The notes beneath the pieces were generated by a model. That model worked only from the letters and a program-made list of their open reading frames with translations. It was not told the DNA's origin and searched no databases. From contig NZ_KI912148.1 in assembly GCF_000517105.1 (NCBI RefSeq), forward strand, positions 1,544,518 through 1,608,517: 64,000 bases of DNA, in the 5' to 3' direction. The DNA is from Fischerella sp. PCC 9605 (lineage in GTDB: Bacteria > Cyanobacteriota > Cyanobacteriia > Cyanobacteriales > Nostocaceae). This document shows, in pieces, positions 23,728 through 32,313 of this stretch (the stretch's first letter is position 1; every line of letters starts with the position of its first letter). A program made the position numbers and the translations under genes.

Positions 23728-26700
23728 AACACGATGATGAAGTTAAGCCAGAACCGTAGGGGATAGCTGTAGGAGCAGCTGCTGTCAGGACGATCGCACC
23801 TTTGGGGTTAACATACCAACCTCGGGCTGGGGGTGGTAGTTGTTGGGTGTGGGCTTTGCCTGTGGCGATCGCTCCTGTTGAAGAATTTTCTGCTTGGGTA
23901 GGAGCAGACTCAAAACTAATCAAGGCTTCACTGCTAAGCGGTTCACTAGGTCGGGGTGGCAATCCTCCGCGTCCGGTGATGGTAAACTCACTCTGACCAG
24001 GTTTTCTGTTGGCTGGACAGACTTGTGCTACCACTTCTTCCGGTTTAGCGATCTCTTGTGGCAAATCGATAACTTCTTGGTTGGTAGTAGTATCCGGTGT
24101 AAATATTTCTACTTCACCATCTACTCCTAAATCTGAACTGGCACTAATCTGACATTCCGGGCAAACAAAGAGTCCTTGGGTATTGATACTGATGTTTCCT
24201 CCTCTACCCTGAAATGCGTTAGCAGTAATTTTGCTACCTTCGAGCAGCGCAACAAAATCAGTGGGACTGAAGCCAGTAATGGTGATGTTACCACCGTTAC
24301 CAGTACCACCAGCTTCTGCTGATATCTGACTGCCACGGCGCATTCGTAAGGAATCTGTCTGTAGGAAAATGTTGCCCCCTTCACCGGATGCGGTTGCTGC
24401 TGTGATCCCACCTTCCCTATCCAGGAAAGTAGAACGAGCATTGATCTTCACGCTGCCGGCATTGCCTGACCCATCATTCCTGGCAGTTACTTGACCTCTA
24501 TTCGTGACAATCAACTTAACAGTATTAATTGTTACGTCTCCAGATGCTCCACTCGGTACGGGAGGTAGTCCAAAAAGCTGTTGGGCAACTTTAGATGCAA
24601 TATTAGCACCGGAACTAATCAAACTGGGAATGGAAGTTCCAGGTATTGTGCCGCTCACTTCCACGGAGTCAGGGGCATTTACGGTAACACTTCCTGCGGC
24701 ACCAGTTGCAGAAGTGGAAGAATCAACCCGTCCTCCATTACGAACTACTAGTCTGGGTGTGTTAACAGTCAAGTTGCCTGCATTTCCACGACTAAGGGTT
24801 GAGACACCCACAGTACTTACAACCAATTGGCTTGGCTCTATACCGATGACTTCTACAGATTCAGTTGCGTTGATAGTAACATCTCCTCCAGAACCAGTTC
24901 CAAAAATTGCAGCACCCACACGCGCGCCATCAAGAACCGTCAGCCGACCGGTTGATAGATTCACATTTCCCGCATTTCCAGAACCGAAGGTTGAACTACT
25001 AATAAAGCTGAGCGCGTTGGGATTAAAAGGTGCGAATCCAATCACTTGTATCGAGTCAGAGGCATCCACACTGATGTCGCCACTTGCTGCATTTGTAAAG
25101 GAGGAAGTTGATATATTGCCCCCACCCCGGACAACTAAATCCTGGGTTGAAATACCAATATCTCCTCCCTTACTAGCTCCCAAGGTTATGGGAGAAAAGA
25201 ACACAGGTCTCCCTTGTACAAGGGTTCCTCCTAATTCGGAAGTGATACCACCTCCACTATCTAAAAAAACAGAACGAGCGTTTACTCTCACATTTCCAGA
25301 ATTTCCTGAACCTTGATTGCTTGCTGTCACCAGAGCACCATCTGTAACGCTCAATTTACCCGTGTTAATTGTCACGTCTCCAGAGGAGCCAGAAGGAACG
25401 GGAGGTAGTCTTAATAACTGTTGCAAGGGAGGATCGACAATATTGCCAGAGGAGAGGATCAGACTGGGATTGACAGATCCTGGTACTCTGCCACTCACAT
25501 CTACTGAATCTTTGGCATTAATTGTAATGCTGCCAGCAGGGCCACTCGCTAAAGTGGAAGCATCTACTCTGCCTCCATTTCGGATCGCTAAACGCTGAGT
25601 GTTAATTGTGACGCTACCGGCTTGGCCTGGGCCTCCTGTACCAGAGGTGATTTGACTGGGTGCAAAGACTATTGGTGCTACTCCGATGAGTTCCACCAAT
25701 TCAGATGCGTTCACAAATACATTTCCCCCTGAGCCAGTTCCAGCTGTTACAGATGCAATGTTTCCTCCATCTGTTGCTGTTAACCGCTTGGTTGATAGTG
25801 TGAGTTTTCCGGCATTTCCTGGGCCGAAAGTAGTAGCAGAGATGGTACTAAAACGATTCGGGTTTACAGATGAATACCCATTTACTTCTATCGATTCAGA
25901 AGCATTTACTGTGACATTGCCACCTTGTGCAGCAGTGAAATTAGCAGCAGATATGACACCTGCATCCTGAACAACTAGGCTTGGAGTGGTAATGTTAATA
26001 TCCCCATTCTTGCCACCTCCAATGGTTTCAGTAACTATATTGCTGGCAATCTGCCCGTCTGGTGTGGTTCCAATTAATTTCAAAGATTCAGATGCATTAA
26101 CGTCAATATTTCCAGCTGATTCTATCCCTTGAGTTTGAATTAATACGGCCGATCCATCACTAAGGTTGATATTTCTGCCCTGTAACTGGATCGAACCGCT
26201 ACCAACACCACTAGCATCAGCGATTGAGCGCGATCGCATCTCGATATCTTTCAAAGCAGGTACGCCCTGATAGCCCAATGTCCAGCCACCAGCAGTAGGA
26301 TTGAGACTAACCAAACCTTCACCCACACTACCTAACTCAATCCGTCCTCCCTCTGCGGTGAGAGTACCCCCGTCTAAATTGATATCCCCTCCCACCAAGG
26401 CTAGGGTTTGCCCAGGCTGCACTTTCAAACCAGCAGTACTACCCCTAGTAAAGGGTGAAAATATTTGACTTTCAAGGGATAAATTATGGCCCTGACCTTG
26501 AACGTTAATTGCTGCTGAATTTTGTCCAAATTGCAAGCCGACTGGAACGCTGATTGTTAGTACAGGAGAGTTCTGAATATTGGTGGCGCTAAACTCTGTA
26601 CCATCAGCAAACTTGAGGCTACTGGCTGTACTTCCTAAAAAAGAGCCACCTATGTTTAGTTGAGCATTGGCACCAAAATTAATACCACTCGGATTAATTA

Positions 26701-27037
26701 AAATCAAATTAGCGCCGTAGTTTTCTTTTATTAATCCATCAATATTAGAAATTGAGCCGCCTGTGACTCGATTGATAATGTTGACAATATTATTAACATT
26801 CGCACTGTTTTTAAAAAAAGCTTCGCTACCATTAGGTACAGAAAATTCTTTAAAACTGTGGAATAGGTTGCTGCCAGCTTGTGCTCCTCCAGTGATTTCA
26901 AAGACTTTATCTATTTGATTGACATTAGTTGGAATCGTGCCATCTGCGGAGATTTGTGCTTGCGCGGGGCAAATAGCAAATATACAGCAAATAAGCGTAC
27001 TGCTAACAAAGAAAATTTGCTGAGCAACCTGTTTCAT
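23717..27037 (-). CDS. TpsA filamentous-hemagglutinin-like exoprotein
   Basis: About 1106 residues, secreted through the adjacent TpsB. MKQVAQQIFFVSSTLICC and following residues form a clean signal peptide, so the Met at 27037 is preferred to the one at 27073. The TPS domain (about 30-275) contains NPSGINFG, a family motif. The body is a beta-helix of short Gly/Ser/Asn repeats; two long blocks near residues 380-620 and 650-870 are copies of each other. The C-terminus has the cyanobacterial ending CPANRKPGQSEFTITGRGG. Role likely adhesion or cell-surface interaction. Confidence 0.93.
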   Translation of the reverse strand: MKQVAQQIFFVSSTLICCIFAICPAQAQISADGTIPTNVNQIDKVFEITGGAQAGSNLFHSFKEFSVPNGSEAFFKNSANVNNIVNIINRVTGGSISNIDGLIKENYGANLILINPSGINFGANAQLNIGGSFLGSTASSLKFADGTEFSATNIQNSPVLTISVPVGLQFGQNSAAINVQGQGHNLSLESQIFSPFTRGSTAGLKVQPGQTLALVGGDINLDGGTLTAEGGRIELGSVGEGLVSLNPTAGGWTLGYQGVPALKDIEMRSRSIADASGVGSGSIQLQGRNINLSDGSAVLIQTQGIESAGNIDVNASESLKLIGTTPDGQIASNIVTETIGGGKNGDINITTPSLVVQDAGVISAANFTAAQGGNVTVNASESIEVNGYSSVNPNRFSTISATTFGPGNAGKLTLSTKRLTATDGGNIASVTAGTGSGGNVFVNASELVELIGVAPIVFAPSQITSGTGGPGQAGSVTINTQRLAIRNGGRVDASTLASGPAGSITINAKDSVDVSGRVPGSVNPSLILSSGNIVDPPLQQLLRLPPVPSGSSGDVTINTGKLSVTDGALVTASNQGSGNSGNVRVNARSVFLDSGGGITSELGGTLVQGRPVFFSPITLGASKGGDIGISTQDLVVRGGGNISTSSFTNAASGDISVDASDSIQVIGFAPFNPNALSFISSSTFGSGNAGNVNLSTGRLTVLDGARVGAAIFGTGSGGDVTINATESVEVIGIEPSQLVVSTVGVSTLSRGNAGNLTVNTPRLVVRNGGRVDSSTSATGAAGSVTVNAPDSVEVSGTIPGTSIPSLISSGANIASKVAQQLFGLPPVPSGASGDVTINTVKLIVTNRGQVTARNDGSGNAGSVKINARSTFLDREGGITAATASGEGGNIFLQTDSLRMRRGSQISAEAGGTGNGGNITITGFSPTDFVALLEGSKITANAFQGRGGNISINTQGLFVCPECQISASSDLGVDGEVEIFTPDTTTNQEVIDLPQEIAKPEEVVAQVCPANRKPGQSEFTITGRGGLPPRPSEPLSSEALISFESAPTQAENSSTGAIATGKAHTQQLPPPARGWYVNPKGAIVLTAAAPTAIPYGSGLTSSSCYAN

Positions 27038-27174
27038 CTTGAATTTAAAAATTAACAGATTAATAAAACTCATTGAACACTACTTAAGTTCTCTTTTTTT
27101 GTCAAACTTAAGTAAATTTAACTAAAAAATAGTATATTAAAATTTAAATTTCGGTCAAGAAAGGATGTGACTCT

Positions 27175-27711
27175 GTGAACAAAAGGCTATCTTGGGTCAC
27201 CATTTTGGGCATGGCTCCGATATTCGCATTCTCTGCTGTAGCAACAGTTGCTCAGCCTAGTCCAGTTTCTTCTACCATCAACATCACCTGTAATACTGAC
27301 ACCAGTAGTACACCCACGGCGATCGCTACTTCCTCTGCTCAAGGGAGTGCAAGAAATATTACAATGATCAGCTTCTTGCCTCAATATTTCTCAACTCAAG
27401 ATGCCGTGCAAAACTGCCAAAATACGGCTAAAATCTTGCAGGGACTATACAAGAAAGGGCGTGCTCACTACTTAACCAATGACAAGCTTAAAGCTCAACC
27501 TGTAGTTTGCGCTGTAGAACGTAGGGGCGTCGGTTGCAACCATTACAGCGCTCAGGTTTTATTTGCTCTCGACGCCAAGGTTAACTCCTCTCAAGCTTTA
27601 TACGAAATGCTTGGTAGCGATTTTAAGCAATCACAACCTCCTGATTCCAGGACTGTGAGTCGGATTTACGTTGATATCAAGTCCAAGCCTTGGTGGCAGA
27701 GGCTATTCTAA
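27175..27711 (+). CDS. COP23-domain secreted protein
   Basis: A 178-residue protein with an N-terminal signal peptide (VTILGMAPIFAFSAVATVA, cleaved near residue 27). The body fits the COP23 family, named for a circadian oscillating protein of cyanobacteria, with several Cys (ITCNTD, NCQNTA, VVCAVE, VGCNHY) probably in disulfides. Start is GTG at 27175 preceded by AAGGA. It is divergent from tpsA with about 100 bp between, so the two may share control. Its convergent neighbour ends 2 bp away. Confidence 0.85.
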   Translation: MNKRLSWVTILGMAPIFAFSAVATVAQPSPVSSTINITCNTDTSSTPTAIATSSAQGSARNITMISFLPQYFSTQDAVQNCQNTAKILQGLYKKGRAHYLTNDKLKAQPVVCAVERRGVGCNHYSAQVLFALDAKVNSSQALYEMLGSDFKQSQPPDSRTVSRIYVDIKSKPWWQRLF

Positions 27712-27713
27712 AA

Positions 27714-30700
27714 TTATCGGCTGCAATTGGTTTTTGCTTCCTCTGCAGCCTGGTAATCTGGCTTGAGTTTGAGAGCTGCTTCCAAAGCAGCAAATCCATC
27801 TTGAATTTGAGACGACTTACAAAACGTTAATCCCATGTAATACAAAGTTTCTGCTTGTTGAGCATCTGTCAGGCGAGAATCTTTGAGCATCTGCTGAAAT
27901 TGAGCGATCGCTTCTTTGTATTGCTGCAAACTTTGGAGTGCTAGACCCCGACCCCGCTGAGCAGTAAAGTATCGGGGATCGTATATTAGTGCCTGATCGT
28001 AAGCAGCAAGAGCTTCTTTGTATTGTTGCTTTTGTGCTAGCACCTTACCTTTATGACTAAAAGCAACTGATAACTCTCTGATGGTTTGCTGTTGCTCATC
28101 TACTTTCCCAGCTTTGTGAATTTTTTGCAGCAGCAGATTAATTGCTTCATCAATAGTGATAAGTGCCGTGTCGCTTTGCTTAAGTTCTATCAGTGATTCG
28201 GTTTTGTTAATCCAAAATATAGGGTCTTGCGAGTCGAGGGCAATAGCCTTGTCAAAGGCAGAGATAGCCTCATAGTTTTGCTTGAGGTTATGTAACGCCT
28301 CTCCTTGACAATTCCAAGCATACACTGCCTTTGGCTCGATGATAGTTGCTGTTGAGCAGGATTCCAGCATCTTGTTATATTCCTGCAAACCAGCCAGTGC
28401 ATAACCTCGGTTTGTCCAAGCTTGATAGTAATTACTATCGAAATTTAAAAGTCGATCGAATTTGGCGATCGCTTTTTTGTATTCTCCTTGGTGGAATAGT
28501 TCATTGCCTTGTTGAAAAAGATTTTTTACCTGTTGGTTCCGAAAGATATTTAAGCTAACGATGCTCAAACCAGCTATTGCCAGTAAAATCCAAATGCTTT
28601 TAAATATTACACCTCTATGATTGGCAATCAAATTGTTGACTTCAAACAGAGTGATTGTTGGAGTTGCTTTAATAGAAACACTTTTAGGTATAGTAATGGT
28701 TGAAGACGAGACTTGAAGCCATTTTGCTAATTCTTGCTCAACCCAATCCAGATTAAAAACAGATTGGTAAATGCGGTTAGATATTCTTAATTTATTCTCT
28801 TGTTTGACAACTAATCCTAAATTCAACAACTCTGTTTGGGTTGGACTGTCTTGAATAGAAACTTCTCCCTGTTGCAAGATTTGTTGATACAAACTCAGCA
28901 ACCACATCGGCTTGCAGTGCCGATTCTCAACTAAAGCCTGTCGAATAGCTTGCAAATGTTCAGCTGCTGCCTGATTTTCCCAATTTTCAATTAAGCGAGT
29001 TCGCACTAACTGTTCCACTCTTACTGCTTCTTCACCAGCAGGAATAAAAGTTTCACTATCACATATCAATTGACACAGCTTTTGGGTGAGAAAAGGTTGA
29101 CCGCCTGTCCAGGATAGCACCTCTTGTAGCAAAGTTTCTGGAAAACAAGCTTTTTCATCTAATTTGAATAACTTAATCGTGTTTTGGATAAAAGGTTGTA
29201 ATCGCACTAATTCTTGCTCAACCCAACCCGGATTAAAAACAGATTGATAGATGCGGTTAGCTACTCTTAATTTATTCTCTTGTTGGACAACTAATCCCAA
29301 ATTCAACAACTCTGTTTGGACTGGACTGTTATCATGAATTGACACTTCTCCCTGTTGCAAGATTTGCTGATACAACCTTAGCAGCCATATAGAATCACAG
29401 TATTGATTTTTGAGCAAACCCTGTCGAATAGCACGCAAATGTTCAGCCGCTGCTTGATGTTCCCAATTTCCAATCAAGCGAGTTCGCACTAACTGTTCCA
29501 CTTTCGCTGTTTCTTCACCAGCAGGAATAAAAGTTTCACTATCACAGACCAATTGACACAGCTTTTGGGTGAGAAAAGGTTGACCGCCTGTCCAGGATAG
29601 CACCTGTTCTAACAAAATATCTGGGCGACTGGCTTTTTGATCTAATTTAAATAATTTGATGATGTTGTTAAGAAAAGGTCGTAACCGTTCTAATTCTTGC
29701 TCAACCCAACCCAAATTAAAAACAGATTGGTAGATGCGGTTAGCTACTCTTAATTTATTCTCTTGTTTGACAACTAATCCTAAATCCAGCAACTCTGTTT
29801 GGACTGGATTGTGATGAGTAGGCACTTCTGTTTCTAACAAGACTTGCTGATAAAGCCTCAGCAGCAACATCGGGTCACAATGCTGATTTTCAACTATACC
29901 CTTGCGAATTGCCAGCAAATGCTCAGCTGCAACTTGAGTCTCCCAATTTTCAATCAAGCGGGTTTGCACTAACTGCTCTACTCTCGCCGCTTCTTCTCCA
30001 GCAGGAATAAAAGTTTCACTATCACATATCAATTGACACAGCTTTTGGGTGAGAAAAGGCTGAGCGCCTGTCCAGGATAGCACTTTTTGCAGCACAATTT
30101 CCGGACAACTAGCTTTTCGATCTAATTTGAACAATTTGATCGTGCTACGGATCAAAGGTCGTAGATGTGTTATTTCCTGGTGAATCCAACTCAAACTCGA
30201 AACAAATTTATGGTTAGGATTAGATTCTCTGATGTTGCTCTCTTGTTGTACTGCTAATTCTGAATTTGGTGACTCTGCTAGTATTTGACTGCTATTACTA
30301 TCTATAACTTCTTCCTGTTCCAAACTTGACTGGTATGGCTGACCTTCAGAAGTCAGATACTGTAAAAAAAAGCTGATTGTAGTTGGCTTGATCCAACCCT
30401 TGAGAACAGCTAATTCTCCAAATCTAAGTCCCATTTCTCTTTGTTCGTAGAGAATGGTTTTGATTTGATGCTCATTCAACAGCCCAGCTTCTTTAAGATA
30501 ATGACCTAAAGGCTGTTTCGATTCTTGACTTAATAGAGTCGGCCACTGCTCAGCGAAAAAATCAGCTGTTTCTTGTTTGAGCCATCCTCGCAAAGCTAAA
30601 ATCTGCCCTATCCGGATGTTTTCAGCTTGGGTTTGCTCTTGTAGAGCTATCTCTATCTGTGTAGTTGAAATTAAGTCAGCCTGTTGTAAAACTTGACCTA

Positions 30701-30728
30701 ACGGTTTGATAGGAAAGCTCATAGACAT
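27714..30728 (-). CDS. membrane protein with triplicated AAA_35-tail-like domain and TPRs
   Basis: A 1004-residue protein. Residues 1-130 hold two copies of a 60-residue module (LGQVLQQADLISTTQIEIAL ... LALRGWLKQET). About 183-662 are three near-identical 160-residue repeats containing SWTGGQPFLTQKLCQLI and LLNLGLVVKQENKLRVANRIY, the winged-helix region normally found after the NTPase core of cyanobacterial AAA-like (AAA_35) proteins. No Walker A motif is present. One membrane helix (about 702-724) and about seven TPR units (735-1000) follow. Function unknown; a scaffold is likely. Confidence 0.85.
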   Translation of the reverse strand: MSMSFPIKPLGQVLQQADLISTTQIEIALQEQTQAENIRIGQILALRGWLKQETADFFAEQWPTLLSQESKQPLGHYLKEAGLLNEHQIKTILYEQREMGLRFGELAVLKGWIKPTTISFFLQYLTSEGQPYQSSLEQEEVIDSNSSQILAESPNSELAVQQESNIRESNPNHKFVSSLSWIHQEITHLRPLIRSTIKLFKLDRKASCPEIVLQKVLSWTGAQPFLTQKLCQLICDSETFIPAGEEAARVEQLVQTRLIENWETQVAAEHLLAIRKGIVENQHCDPMLLLRLYQQVLLETEVPTHHNPVQTELLDLGLVVKQENKLRVANRIYQSVFNLGWVEQELERLRPFLNNIIKLFKLDQKASRPDILLEQVLSWTGGQPFLTQKLCQLVCDSETFIPAGEETAKVEQLVRTRLIGNWEHQAAAEHLRAIRQGLLKNQYCDSIWLLRLYQQILQQGEVSIHDNSPVQTELLNLGLVVQQENKLRVANRIYQSVFNPGWVEQELVRLQPFIQNTIKLFKLDEKACFPETLLQEVLSWTGGQPFLTQKLCQLICDSETFIPAGEEAVRVEQLVRTRLIENWENQAAAEHLQAIRQALVENRHCKPMWLLSLYQQILQQGEVSIQDSPTQTELLNLGLVVKQENKLRISNRIYQSVFNLDWVEQELAKWLQVSSSTITIPKSVSIKATPTITLFEVNNLIANHRGVIFKSIWILLAIAGLSIVSLNIFRNQQVKNLFQQGNELFHQGEYKKAIAKFDRLLNFDSNYYQAWTNRGYALAGLQEYNKMLESCSTATIIEPKAVYAWNCQGEALHNLKQNYEAISAFDKAIALDSQDPIFWINKTESLIELKQSDTALITIDEAINLLLQKIHKAGKVDEQQQTIRELSVAFSHKGKVLAQKQQYKEALAAYDQALIYDPRYFTAQRGRGLALQSLQQYKEAIAQFQQMLKDSRLTDAQQAETLYYMGLTFCKSSQIQDGFAALEAALKLKPDYQAAEEAKTNCSR

Positions 30729-32313
30729 GAAGCTATCATAAATAGTGCAATAAACAAGTATGTAACTTATCTTAAACGGAAGTTTTGTCAGATATATCAG
30801 TCTCTGCTTATAAATGATTATTAAGCACTTGCATAACTAGTTGTTAACCTTTTTATCATGCAGCTAATAAAGGTTAGGTAGCAATCTTAATTTTAAGTTG
30901 GGAATTATATTCATTTTCAACGAACTGCATGAGATTAACTAGATGTATAGCAGTAATTTCCTTGGGTAGCAAGCAGAAGAGCTTTTGCAAAAGTTTCTTT
31001 TGCGCTCTTGTTGCGGAAAAGGTTAAAAGTGAAAGGGAGACTCATCAATTGCCATGCAGGAGACAGTGCTATAGATCGTGGCAGGAAAATTATTCTTTTT
31101 TCAGTAATAGCTATTTTTAGCCAAAAAAGCTACAAATTATTCTTGACTAGTTATGCATAGTTTGATACATGACTGTTTAAAATCCATAACCTTTCTCCTT
31201 TGACCTTCAGTCTGATTCGATGTTCATGTATATAGCTTTATAGAATCTAGAGTAATTATAGTAGGTATTACTCGATGGCTAATACTTGGTATTTTTTATA
31301 CTGTACTTGCACTTAATATAAATATCTTTGTAGTGAGAACACTAGTCCAAATGTAGCCATTTTTGTGACTGTCAAGATTCACTGTAGAGAAATCAGGCTA
31401 CATTTTTTCCTTGACTGCAAGCCGACATAATTTTAACTTTATTATTTGTACATAAATTGCTTTGCCATAATCTTAAAAATCAACCCCAATACCTATATGC
31501 AGTTAGCCTTGCATACTTAATTGGTGAGGATTAGTGCATGTTGTTAGTATTAATCATTTATCTTGCAAAATGAATGATGGCTAGTGACTACTGATAGTCT
31601 TAACAATCAAAAGTCCGAGCTAGACGCAGTGTATATTAGTTTAAAAATTTTTATCCAGCAATCAGGCATCTAGCAGCTTGCTAGTAACTTTATGACAAGA
31701 CAATGCTTAGTATTACTCATGCTTGCAAATAAATAAAAATTAGCTATTTCAATAATAATTGATTAATATAAACTTTCAATTAAAATCACTGAAACAAGCA
31801 ATTTACAAGTAAATGTTGCACAAAACACATAAATAACATAGAATTGAAGAATATATCATAGCAATTTTATTATATTGGCTTTTTAAGCAAGGTCAAAAAT
31901 TTACAGGTATTTAAAATTCAGGTGCATCGGCTGTGCGCTACTTAATTACTTTTAAAGTGCTCCCTAAAGTTAAAATTTCCATGATAACTGCTCGGCAAGT
32001 AGTAGCATAAATATACATTTATTTTGATAGTTAGTAAGAGTTCAGATACAAATGAAAGCATTCTTCAGAGTTGGGTTAGATGTTCTTAACTAATCACAGC
32101 CAAGTCTTAAGTGTTTGTTTGCACTACCTAAAAGATTAAAGAAGTTAATTTCGGGTGCATTTGTCTATTTTTGGTTAGTCATTAGTCCTAGCATTAAAGT
32201 TGTTTAGTTTTTCCAAACTCATTGATATTGACAAAACTTTGACTTCGGACTAATGACAAATGAACTTCATGCTCAGCATACCGAACCTAGAAAATTGTCT
32301 TTAAAAATCATCT
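30729..32313. other. long AT-rich non-coding region
   Basis: About 1.6 kb without a convincing gene on either strand; the only open frame (about 30929-31120) has no family features. A possible transcript end lies at 31351-31409: ATGTAGCC ... GGCTACAT followed by TTTTTT. The last 100 bp include AATGACAAATGAA heptamer-like units before the chemoreceptor gene. It may hold its promoter, a small RNA or a decayed gene. Confidence 0.5.

Noticed and set aside
24504-25970. Long plus-strand frames opposite the hemagglutinin-like gene
   Set aside because: The repeat-rich, Gly/Ser/Asn-biased gene leaves its antisense frames open; the translated products have no recognisable features.
30929-31120. 63-residue plus frame in the long gap
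   Set aside because: No ribosome binding site, odd composition and no family pattern; treated as chance.
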